Assembly (NCBI GenBank): GCA_015499985.1
Contig: JAAAUF010000704.1
Span: forward strand, 1-21,965
Length of the DNA: 21,965 nucleotides
Source of the DNA: Haplosporangium gracile
Lineage: Eukaryota > Mortierellomycota > Mortierellomycetes > Mortierellales > Mortierellaceae
Reading direction: 5' to 3'
The notes below the pieces were generated by a model. It made no database searches and was not told the origin of the DNA. It saw only the letters and a program-made list of their open reading frames with translations. The number at the start of each line of letters is the position of its first letter. Position 1 is the first letter of the stretch. The position numbers and the translations under genes were made by a program. Below are positions 1-9,371 of the stretch, in pieces.

Positions 1-23
1 CCCCCCCACCTCATCATCCTTAC

Positions 24-350
24 CCCTTTCTCAAAGCGAGAGAGGGAAAAAAAAGGGGAAGGTCAAAGCGGATGAGATTCAACTCCCAACCACCTTCCTA
101 AAAAAAATTCTGCTCTGTCGAACCTCTCGCCATACTCACAAACAACAAACCAAAAAAAAAAGACGACGCAGATACTGTCTTCCATAAATGAGCTGCCTCG
201 GCGGTGTAGCAAGTCAAATCATAAGTGATGGTGTTGATAAACTGCAAATTGGATCTTGTATTGCTTTTGTCGCGTAAGCCAAAATCCCGGTATCCAGGAG
301 GTGTTGTTGAGAAGAAGTCATAGGAACACTTGAAAAGAATCGGAGGATAG
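24..350 (-). CDS. Unrecognised gene, partial; two exons before the left edge
   Basis: Two minus-strand exons can be proposed. The first (350-176) follows a pyrimidine-rich stretch and a CAACCAG acceptor and ends at a GTATCT donor. It reads through TPPGYRDFGLRDK and TYDLTCYTAEAAHLWKT without a stop. The second (97-24) starts after a T8-AG acceptor, keeps phase 0 and reads EGGWELNLIRFDLPL. It then meets either a GTAAGG donor at 23-18 or a TAA stop at 22-20. The residue mix looks coding (aromatic, charged, two Cys) and the splice phase agrees. I do not recognise the family and cannot place the start codon. A possible upstream exon ends at about 421 beside a GTAGGC donor, but it lies in CT-rich sequence. 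The second exon also contains a T8 run, which weakens it. The gene presumably continues beyond base 1. Confidence 0.4.
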
Positions 351-1072
351 CTGGTTGAAGTTGTTGTAATGGGAAAGAGAGAATGAAAGAGGGAAGAGAA
401 GGAAGAGAGGGAATGGCCTACCGAGATGAGTTGTTTCTAAATGAGAATGTGAAAGGAGTGAGGGGGAGAAGAAGAGTGAATCTGAATGTCGTCTAGAGCA
501 AGTCGGACGCGAAAGGGGAGAGGAAGAGGGAGGGGAGGGAGGAAGGACGGGAAGAAAGAAAAGGGAAGAGGGCAGAGCGAGGAGGAGGAGGAGGAGGAGA
601 AGGAGAAGGGAAGAGCGGAAGAGGGGTAAGAGGGAAAGGGCGGCAAAAAAAAAAAAGAAGAGGAGACAAAAAAGAAAAAAGGTCTACGACTGATTTGGGG
701 ATGAGAGCATCTGAAATAGAATATGAGAAAAGGGGCGTCAACTTGTTGTGTTTGCTTTGTTTGTTCGTTTTGTTCGTTGGAAGCAAGTGTGTATGTAAGA
801 GTGCGATCGCGCTCTGTCCCTTTGTCCCCTCCGTCGATGACACCCACTCCCACCCTCCATCAATTTAAGCCAACCCACCGAGGGAGAATTGTCTGCCTGT
901 TCTGCCAAACTTTGTCATGTCATAGGCGAGCCGCAAACTCTTTTTATTGGATTTTGTTTTCGCGCCCCGCCTCATATACCTCTCTGACGTCCCTCTGCTT
1001 ATCTTGTTTCCTGTTGTTGTTCCTTCTTTGTTGAGCGCATCCACCCCTCCACACACAGACACTCTTCGACGA

Positions 1073-1135
1073 CAAACAAACAAACAAGCAAGCAGGCAAA
1101 CAAACAAACAAACAAACAAACAAACAAAAAAAACA
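1073..1135. repeat. (CAAA)n microsatellite
   Basis: Tandem CAAA units, interrupted near 1087-1097 by CAAG, CAGG variants, end in an A8 run. The tract lies in non-coding sequence. Confidence 0.9.
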
Positions 1136-1905
1136 AGATGAAGACAACAAACAGTAAAGTTCAGTTGCTTGTTCCTGTCACTCCCCTCTCCCCTTTCCGT
1201 AACCCCCTCTCACCTTCTTTCATCGTTCCATTTTTCCCACTCACAGACACACCATGGATCTGGAATCTTGACAGACAAAACAAAGTCCAGTCCCTTGCAT
1301 TTTTCACTCGATCCCCCCTATCGTACTGCGAAATGCTCTTTTTCATACTAATAATATCATCCTTCCATCATGTTGTCAATGCATCTGTACCATGGTATGA
1401 CCTTTCGGTCGATTCCCTCCATCACTTCTTTCCATTTCTACACCATCAACTCCAACGGTCGAAATTGTCCCTTTGGGAGCCTCAGTCGTCTATTGTCCGT
1501 TGCTCTTTTAGCTGACTTCCACCCACCACCCAGTCCTTCCTTCCAATCCAATCGATGTGAGCCCGAATCGATCTTCCGTATTGTCCGCTTGCCATCCCCC
1601 ATGGTCATGCAGGAAAATATAGGGACATGAACGGCATACGTTTCCGCGCGCTCACTTTTCCCTTGTTTTGCTTTGTTTTGCCCCATTCCATTGTGTAATT
1701 ATTCTTTGCCCTCATCCATTCCGTTGCCTTCCCTTCCTTCCAAAAGTAAAACAAACAATTATTCGAAACTCAGGTTGGCGGGCTGGTAAACAACAAAACC
1801 TCTTTGAGCCCAGTTTTGTCAACATTTTTTTTTTTGTGCGCGCTTAAAAGGACCCCATCTCGTCATCATACTTTTGCGTCTGTAGATGTTTGGGCAAGCG
1901 GAAAG

Positions 1906-1931
1906 AAAAAAAAAAAAAAAAAAAAAAAAAA
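1906..1931. repeat. A26 homopolymer
   Basis: Twenty-six uninterrupted A residues in intergenic sequence. It is one of several long A tracts in the window. No target-site duplication or retroposed copy is visible beside it. Confidence 0.9.
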
Positions 1932-2104
1932 CGTGTCTCCTTTTTCGTTTTCCTTTTCACTTCCCTTCTTTCGCCTCTCATTTCCTGCCCCAACTCTATT
2001 TCCTTTGCGGTTCTTTTGAAATTCTTCCTACAAAAAAAAATATATGAGATGACTGAGCATGAATTTGCTCTCACGTTCCTCCTTCAGTTCAGTTCAGGCA
2101 GGAC

Positions 2105-2136
<32 letters not shown>

Positions 2137-2157
2137 AACAACAATAACAACAACAAG
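2105..2157. repeat. (CAA)n microsatellite
   Basis: CAA/ACA triplets with occasional AAT variants. Open frames across it give poly-Q or poly-N on the plus strand and poly-V on the minus strand, which are artefacts of the repeat. It lies about 350 bp beyond the tetraspanin stop codon. Confidence 0.9.
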
Positions 2158-2507
2158 GAAGAGAAAAAATATGACCATGTGTCGCTCATAACAAGAATGA
2201 GAAAAAAAAAATACACCATAGCGGGATGGAATCCCATTCGCACTGCCCCCTTTCTCCTCTTCCCAAAAAAAAATCAAAACAAAACACATTTCTTCAAGTT
2301 TTAGTCTAGCATGGGCGCACAACCCTTTTTTTTTCTTATTCGTCCTTCCATTATTGTCTGCCTGTCATCCTTTTTTTTTAACTTCCTTTCCCAACCGCGG
2401 GAGAATTCCTTCCTCACCACCATCTTGAATAAAAATAATATTACATTTGTTTGACATCTCCCTCTTTCGCACTATATCTCTACATGCCTGTACTTATTAG
2501 TGTGTGT

Positions 2508-5251
2508 TCATGCAACGACAATAATAATCTGAGACCCATCATCGGACGATACGACGGACACATCATCACAATCACTATCATCTTCATCCGTGTACAACTC
2601 CCGGATACTACCATCCTCTTCATCCTCCTGGCACAAGAGCAACGGTACATGGACGTCAGAATCCGCCATCTGCTTCTCTGTCAAGAAATAATATTTTGAC
2701 CTGCTGCTGTCGAGCATTTCTGAGTGCTGTGCCTCGAGCGCCTCCTCCTCCTTGTCAATGTCCGACTGGTCCAGAATCGCCAAGTATTTGAACAAAATCG
2801 ACAACAGTAGCACTCCCGCAAGCTATATCAGTTATTCGCATTACAAGAACATGGCCATAGTTAGATAAGACAGCATATTGTAGTGACATATATAGGTCCT
2901 ACTGCTCGCACCATGAGTCACGAAAAAATGCCACGAACGATTACAAAAAAAGGAGTGATAGCTTACCTGGATCAAGCGAATCCAAAGAATTGTCGTTCCA
3001 AGTCGCTCCAGTCTGCTGCCAAAGGTCTTTTCGAGAATGTCACTGCAGCTAGGGAGCTGGTCCTCGTATCCTATACTTGTTTCTAGCGACCTATCCTCTC
3101 CATCAAAGAATCCCTTGCAATTGAACTAGTGTTGATCAACGATTGTGAAGCAATGAAGCGCAGTTAGACAACCGTGCTAAGTAGGCGATACGTTCTTGTT
3201 TGATTCCTCTCTATTTTTCATAACTCAATCATTCTTGACATTTACGTTTGAACAAAAAAAAAAAAAAGGGTGAAGAGTTTACCTCGAACTGCAGGTCGCG
3301 GATCAAGTCTTTATCGGTCTCGTATGCATTTGTCCATGACTGGTCCAATGCATCCCTGACCCAGTCGGCTTCTGACAAGAACCCCTTCACCGCAAACAGT
3401 GCCTGGATACTGATGAACACCATCACAAACCCAAAGTACTATTTTTTGGAGATATCATAAATATAAACCAAAAGAATCACTAGTCAGCCTACCATACGTT
3501 GTTTTCAATCCCAGCGCGTCACAGCGTGTCTCTTTTCCTTGTGTAACTTTGCAAAAAATACATAGTATCGACACATGTTGAATCAAAAATATCCCTTCTC
3601 TCGAAAAAAAAAAAAAACGTACCAGGTTCATAAGGCGCCGGTTTCCTCTAGCGACTCCTAAAAGCCCAATCAACGACACCGCAATAACTCCAATGCACAT
3701 ACTGTCCAATCCAACCGAAAGTGTAGGAACCAAGTGAACGTTGTGCTGTTGCTGTTGTTGTTTTTGTAACGGTTGTTGTTGATCGTATTCGTGCACGTCG
3801 TTGATGCCGCCGTAGATCTGGTAGTTAATAAAGTTGGGCTTGCTGTTATTATTACTGTTGGGTTGAAGGTGACTACCAGTGGTCCTGGCTTGAAAGACGT
3901 GTAAAAGCAAGAACGCTGTCGGGATCTAGTTTGTGTTTTGTATCCGTCGAAAAGAATCGCAGAAGGATGGAAGAGAAAAACAGTGTCTTGGGTGTTCAGC
4001 TTGCTGTAGTAGTGTCTATTGAAAAAGAGTACTCTGATATTCCTGCCAAGTCTTTTGTCGAGAATGATATTTGAGAGAGAATACAAATAAAAGGAAGGGA
4101 AAAAAAATGAAAATGGGAGAAGAAAGAGAGAGAATGAGAGAATGAGAAGAAGAAAAAGAAGAGAAGGAAGAAAAAAGAGAGAGAAAACAAAGAAAAAGGC
4201 TGAATAGGGACCACAGAGAAAAGACAGTTCCGGACCTTTGTTGTAGGTTTGTGCTCAACAATTAAAGACTACAAGTGGGAAAATAGAAGAGAGGAAGGAA
4301 CGGGGTCGTGCGAGAAGAGAAGAAGCGTAATTGTATCAACACTGGCCGCCAACCAGGCAGCTTGTACAACTGAGAAGTCTGTGAGCTGCAGGAGGGAGAG
4401 AAAACAGTATACACCACCACCACCACCACCACCGCGCCTTTTGACACTCGGGAGTTATTTTCTTTCTTTCTGACCTCACCAAAATAAAGGAGCAAGAAGA
4501 GGGAGGGACGCAAAATGCAAAATGCAAAAAAAAAAAAAAAAAAAAAAAAAGGGATCCAAAAGCACGAAGAAAAAAAGGGAGCCAGGAGATGGAACAAGGG
4601 CAGAAGCAGGAAGAGGAGTACGAGGAGAAAGAAGAGAGGAGAAAAGGAGGCATATACAGCCAAGGAGACGGGATCTGGCATAATTGCGTGCGAGGATGGA
4701 GGTTGTCAAAAGACTGAGCAGACGATAGACAAACGAAAGGAGTAAGGAGTACGAGCACCGAGGAGTAGATGGGAAGGAAGTAGAGGGGTAGTGGTAACAT
4801 CTCGCGCTATTTAACCGGACTCTGCATCCTCCTCCCTCTCTTGTCGTGTGCATGTATGTATGCTACGACGAAAATTTCAATAAGCCAGAGAGAGGGGTAG
4901 GGAGAGGAAGAAAAAAGGGAGGGGGGACGAAAGAATGAGGAGAATGCGGTGGATAAGGAGAAAGGAAGAGTGGGAAGTGGAGCATGGAGAGGGGTATCCA
5001 CCGTGACAAATTAACATCGCAACACCATTGACACTCGAATTTTCCAGGTCAGCCAAAGATGATTGTCTAGACCCATCTGTTTCTTCGCTTACCATGGTGC
5101 AGAGCAAGACAACAGAGGCAATGTATCGTTTCCAACCTCTTGTGCGTTGCTGTGCCTTTGTCAGTGATGCTGCCGCTACCTCCTTGGCGATGTAGAGGTC
5201 GTCTTCACTAGCTTCGAGCAACGTATACGACGTTCGTTGAGAAGAATCCAT
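2508..5251 (-). CDS. Tetraspanin-like four-TM membrane protein
   Basis: Five exons can be joined: 5251-5093, 3925-3623, 3438-3283, 3125-2967 and 2822-2508, giving 363 aa. All four introns are phase 0 with good GT-AG ends (GTAAGC, GTACGT, GTAAAC, GTAAGC). The order is a 42-aa cytoplasmic N-terminus; TM1, split by intron 1 (YIASVVLLCTM then IPTAFLLLHVF); a first loop of about 55 aa rich in N and Q; TM2 (MCIGVIAVSLIGLLGVA); TM3 (YFGFVMVFISIQALFAV); a large second loop; TM4 (LAGVLLLSILFKYLAIL); and an acidic Ser/Asp-rich tail. The second loop has QFEFNCKGF and a later PSCSD, so it keeps two Cys but has no strict CCG motif, as in divergent fungal tetraspanins. Tetraspanins organise plasma-membrane protein microdomains, and some are needed for fungal infection structures. 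Which fungal subfamily this is cannot be told from sequence alone. The first loop is longer than usual. Confidence 0.75.
3926..5092 (-). other. Large first intron of the tetraspanin gene
   Basis: This 1167-nt intron has a GTAAGC donor and a CTAG acceptor and interrupts TM1. It contains (ACC)n at 4411-4433, an A25 run at 4526-4550 and long plus-strand purine tracts (4090-4200, 4480-4640, 4885-4990), so the transcript strand is very pyrimidine-rich. No nested gene was seen. Its size is far above the other introns of the gene (about 140-180 nt). Confidence 0.65.
4526..4550. repeat. A25 homopolymer in intron
   Basis: Twenty-five uninterrupted A residues on the plus strand (T on the transcript strand), inside intron 1 of the tetraspanin gene. 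An AAAATGC-type short repeat precedes it. Confidence 0.9.
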
Positions 5252-6123
5252 AATGCTTTATATCCTAAAGCACTCGTCGATGTAATGATTTAAAAGGAGA
5301 AAAAGGTTGCAGAAGCTCCCGAAGAAGTTGAAGCGGGTGTGGAAAGAAGCGTGAAAGAGATGAGACAGAACGAAAGTCGTCAAAAGAGAGAGGAGAGACG
5401 CTGGTGTTTATAAAAGAATAGGCAGCGTTAAGTTTTTCGTCCGCCTTTTATGTGGGCAAAAGCCATAGCCATTTGCCTTACAAGAAGTCTCTCTTTGTTG
5501 GGTCTCCTTTATTCTTCATGACTGGCAAGGTCATTGTGGAATTGAGGTTGGAAGACAAAGGATCGACGAGCAAAAGTAAAGGTATTAAGGCGAGAGAGGA
5601 AAGGAGAGGATGCGTGTATCTGCGCGGTTACTTGGGTCAAGCTGGACTCGAGAAAGCCATGGTGGGTTAAAAAGAGGAAGGAAAAATAAACAAAAAGAAG
5701 GTGTGGTCGGGGATGGAATGTCCGCATTTGAAAAAAAAAAAAAAAAAAGGGGGGGTGGGGGAGGAAAGGTCCGATTTAAAAAAAAAAAAAAAAAAAAGGA
5801 TGAACATTTGAGTAAAGGATGGAATAGACCATCACTATGTATCTATGCTCTGTGCAACCCTGTCCATCCACATCAACTCATGCCATGAATGTGTTCTTCG
5901 GGTTGAATAAGAATATCTTTTTCATCTCTCCTTTGGCAATTGTGCACCACCTCTCTGATGACAACCAAACCGAACTCGGTCACACCATATAATATCCCCT
6001 CGAGATGCATGGACTGACTAGCTTATGTAGACGGTGTGTCGTGTGCAAGATGGTGGCAACTCCTTTATTCTTTCATCCTATCTCGCTTTTCCATCAGCCA
6101 CTACAAGTGCAACCAAAAGGGAC
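5252..6123. other. Intergenic region: tetraspanin promoter and 3' flank of the CASTOR-like gene
   Basis: Directly upstream of the tetraspanin ATG lie sense-strand CT-rich stretches and a TTTATAAA box at about 5406-5413, some 155 nt before the ATG, which could serve as a TATA element. The centre holds two A runs with a G7 run (5731-5797). Plus TTTATT at 6064-6069 reads AATAAA on the minus strand, about 55 nt past the stop of the CASTOR-like gene, and is a candidate poly-A signal. No gene was found. Confidence 0.5.
5731..5797. repeat. A18-G7 and A20 homopolymer pair
   Basis: A18 is followed directly by G7 and a G-rich stretch, and an A20 run follows about 22 bp later. The tract is non-coding. 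Such runs are prone to sequencing and assembly length errors. Confidence 0.9.
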
Positions 6124-9100
6124 TCAAGGCCTAGGCGTGACCGAGCCAGCGCCGCTGAGTATCCTCTCAGCCTCGGACAACCGATGGTCCGCCACGAGAA
6201 TGTTGGCAGTGCTGAATGTACTCAAGAAGAGCAAGTCGATTCCAGCCTCGGTCAAAGGTCTTGCCACCGAATGGATAATACCGTACTTGTCTAATAGGAA
6301 GAAGAATAAATTATTGTTGTTAATATACTGGTCGCAATTCAATGTCCCATATTCTTGCACCGAATGAAGAATAACCTACCAAGGCCAAAGCGATGCAGGT
6401 CCAGCTGGATGAGGCGGAGAGGGCAGGTCTCCATATCCATAAAAAGTTCATGCTCCTCAAACTCCTCCAAGATGTACGTATCTGTGATCATCGAAACGCA
6501 TTCTGAGGTCGTCGTGAATGAAAAGAATCTCGGAGCATCGTGTGTAGGCCTATCAAAGGAAAGGTAGATGATGAAAACAACGTTAGCTTCAGCCACACAC
6601 AGAAGAACTACAGCACTGGGAAAACATACGATAGAAAACGTACCCGTTCCCTGCAAGGGTGGCCTCTTCCTTGACCTTGTCGTGATAAAACAGGATCTTA
6701 ATGATCTTGAGAAGCCATGGCTGATGTCCCGCCTCTAATTCAGTGTTGAGACCCACACACCGAAGACTATTCTCAGGGAGGGTGCGGTTGGCCTGCTGAC
6801 GAAGCTCAAACGCAGTTGTGGTCGTTGGTGAGGCCTTGGCCAGCATGGTTTCATTGCACTCGCCTTCGTTCCCTGCAAAGTTCTCTGACCACGTTGACTC
6901 AGCACCCTTGCCATGGCGCTGTGCCGAGTAAATGTCCAAAGGGACGAGCTGCTTCACTCCATTGTGCGAGGTCACCATAGGAACCGCGGATCCCGATGAA
7001 CCCTCCTGTTCGTCATCTCCTTCGCTGCCTGAATCCTGAGAGCCTGGTGGAGTTGCCAAGGAGTGCCCCGAGAGTTCTCTTGTGATTGGGTAGTTTTTGA
7101 ATGATGGGCGATCGCGCATCTCCTCGTCATGTTCATAGAGTGGCTCTTCTTCCTCAATCGAGTCGATGGGATGTCTCCTGAAACTGTGCTGGTCTGGAAT
7201 AGGGGTGTCTGGTGGCGTGCTGTTCATGTCCTCATCGTAAGCCATATGCAATCCGTTAGCAGACAATGTCTTAAACACGAGTGAGATGCGATCTTCTTGG
7301 ACCTACAAGTGTATATAATTACAAGCGCATTATTGTTGTTAGCATACAGTAGATAAGAGAGGGGCGCAGGGAAACTAATAACAACCTATGGTAAGAATGG
7401 CCACTTACAAACAACAAATCAGTCTGATACGTTGACATGTAGAAGATTGAGACTAGAGTAAAAAGGGCAAAGTTCGATCAGTGCCACAGTTAATTTCGAT
7501 TCATTAGACAATTACTTTGTGTCCTCTGTTGATCTGAGAGGAAGGAATCGCGTGTGCAACCAAACAATAAAAATAACAGCTCCCGTTGCACCCGAGCCCA
7601 GGACCCAGTCTAATAAATCAAGGCCATTGTAGATACATAATCTCACTTCCGATTCTAGCGCCATCTTCGTCCCGAGCCTACAAACACATGGAACAAATGA
7701 AAGCCGTCTCCTTTTTTTTTTTTTTCTTTTTTTTTTGTCCGCCTTCACTCATACGAACCCTAAAAAAAAAGATGTCGAGATGGATAACAGCCCAACTCAT
7801 CTTTTTTGTTTCCCTCTGCATGGCTTTGCACAATTCGCTTCTTATTATCAGCGTTCAAAATGCTCGTCGCATCGGCGTTGCTTGTGAATGCACCGGCCTG
7901 CGCTGCAGTTTACTGTATCGACTCCCTCTATCTTTCTTTGTGTACCTGCATCTGCATGCTCTTCATTGCTCACAGTCAGTGAGTCTACCTCATTGTTGTT
8001 GATTGTAATCCCCTATTTCCCTGCTCAACTCGACTTGTCCTTCATGCAGCAAGAAAAAATCAACAGATGGTAGCAAATGAAGTGGTCATCAAACCACAAC
8101 AACAAAGTGGGCCTCTTCCTCTCTCTCCTATATTTCCACCTCACTCGCTCGCGCGAATGGCCTCTACCCTTGTTGTTTTATCCTGGTGTTACTGTACTGT
8201 TCGATAGTGATGTTGATGTTTGTGCCAATGTTCAAGTTTTGTTTATGTTTCTTGCTTTTGTATTGGTCGAGATTTTTTTTTATTTTATGAACACCTTGCA
8301 TGGCTTGTTCGACTGAGAGCTCAATGCATGCAGCTGTCTCCCTATTTTGTCTGTTGGTCGGACAAAGGGAGCATGCACGACCCAAAAGCAAAACCCCAAA
8401 CAAAAAAAAAATCACCCCTTCCTTCCTTCCTTTGTTCCTTCTCTTTTTCTTTCCAACCAAGATGGGTGCACGAAAACACATGGATGTACAGTATAGGCAA
8501 GACAAAAGAGTAGGGTAAAAGGGAAACCAAAATATATGTCATGATGCGATGTTGTTTTTTGGCCTTACCTCCTGCCTTGGCAAGCGGCTCAACAATCGTG
8601 CATATCCTCGAGGAATTGAAGGTGTCGTCTAATATTGGATATATGAGAGAGAAAAAAAAGTGTTTGTTTGGCATGAACGACGAATTGATATGGCGCAGGT
8701 TGCCGAATCAAATTGTGCGTCCTGTGTTGTTGTATGCATGCATCGCGATGAAACTTGTCCGACACTGCCTACTCTTGTTCCTCCTGAGTGCCCTCATCAT
8801 TACAGAATTAAAGCGCTCTTGAAGACACTCACCATTGTCGACTTGTAATGCACGATAAATGTGCTTGGAGATTTCAAGACCAGGGCAGAGGTCCATGGGA
8901 AAGTCGACTGAAATGGCACGGTAATCGCCAAAGATGGAGATCTCGAGGGAGTTGTCGATGTACGAGAACAATGGCTCGTCTCGCGTCTTCCTGTTCGACT
9001 GACTTTTGAGGTGAAAAGGAAAATTGGAGATATTGAACATGAGTGTGTGTGTGTGTGTGTGCGTGTGTGTGTTGTATTTACAGGATGTGTATATGAGTGT

Positions 9101-9371
9101 GTTTGCGAAGGCCAGAGCAGTAAGTGTGAGAGAGAGCGTGGAGGGAGCCGAGCAGTGAGTCAAGAGAGGAATGGGTTAGGGAATGGAAGCGGAGTCAAAA
9201 AGAGGAGTAGCGGCAGGGGCGCGTGGCGATCGATGGCGGCACTTGTTGTTGACGACAGTACCTGTATGCACGAAAGACGATGTGTTTCAGAATAGCGTGG
9301 CTGCAGGCCTCGAGCTCCTCTCGGGGGAACCGGAGCAGCGAAAGTCTGTCGGGCAACAAGGAGACGGTCAT
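6124..9371 (-). CDS. CASTOR/GATS-like ACT-domain protein (putative amino-acid sensor)
   Basis: Seven exons join in phase: 9371-9262, 9002-8833, 8628-8569, 7452-7409, 7302-6644, 6549-6380 and 6290-6124, giving 459 aa. Every junction restores a codon, for example AG|T, G|AC and GG|G. The protein has two ACT-like halves. The first contains SLEISIFGDYRAISVDF and, across exons 3-5, CTIVEPLAKAG, VSIFYMSTYQTDLLF and VQED. The second contains RFFSFTTTSECVSMI and YGIIHSVARPLTEAG with LLFLSTFSTANILV. This repeated arrangement, and the start MTVSLLPDRLSLLRF, match the GATS/CASTOR family, whose vertebrate members bind arginine and regulate TORC1 through GATOR2. An acidic, Ser/Pro-rich and probably disordered insert (about residues 145-240) separates the halves and makes the protein longer than the roughly 330-aa animal proteins. 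Arginine binding is not shown; other fungal ACT-domain roles are possible. The exon 2 acceptor is AAAG, slightly weak, but it is the only one that keeps phase. Confidence 0.72.
7453..8568 (-). other. Intron 3 of the CASTOR-like gene, with a small nested ORF
   Basis: This 1116-nt intron has a GTAAGG donor and a CTAG acceptor and splits the first ACT half inside its conserved GVSIFY motif. Within it, on the same strand, bases 7664-7512 form a 50-codon ORF starting MALESEVRLCIYNG and carrying a hydrophobic stretch, GSGATGAVIFIVWL. I have no homology evidence that it is expressed. The rest shows T/A runs and no gene. Confidence 0.45.
9043..9072. repeat. (GT)n microsatellite
   Basis: About fifteen GT units with one GC interruption, inside intron 1 of the CASTOR-like gene (9261-9003). 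Confidence 0.9.

Larger units (their letters stand above)
351..2507. other. Intergenic region between the left gene and the tetraspanin gene
   Basis: No convincing gene was found in about 2.1 kb. From 360 to 720 the plus strand is strongly purine-rich, so the stretch is CT-rich in the sense direction of the left-hand gene and probably belongs to its promoter, 5' leader or first intron. The open frames here translate to runs of S, P, F and L or K and look like low-complexity artefacts. The remainder holds microsatellites and a poly-A run, listed separately. The right end is the 3' flank of the tetraspanin gene. Confidence 0.6.

Noticed and set aside
437..853. Minus-strand frames of 116-138 codons rich in S, F, L and P
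   Set aside because: They are translations of a GA/CT-rich tract, with overlapping open frames and no domain. They look like low-complexity artefacts.
1138..1515. Plus-strand 125-codon frame starting after the CAAA repeat
   Set aside because: The composition is pyrimidine-driven (S, P, F, L), no motif is visible, and a second plus-strand frame is open over part of the same stretch.
4262..4853. Minus-strand frames with long F and L runs that resemble membrane proteins
   Set aside because: They arise from the A25 run and purine tracts inside tetraspanin intron 1, and several frames are open at once.
7586..8002. Plus-strand 138-codon frame inside CASTOR-like intron 3
   Set aside because: It contains an F run from a poly-T tract and no motif, and runs antisense to a well-supported intron.
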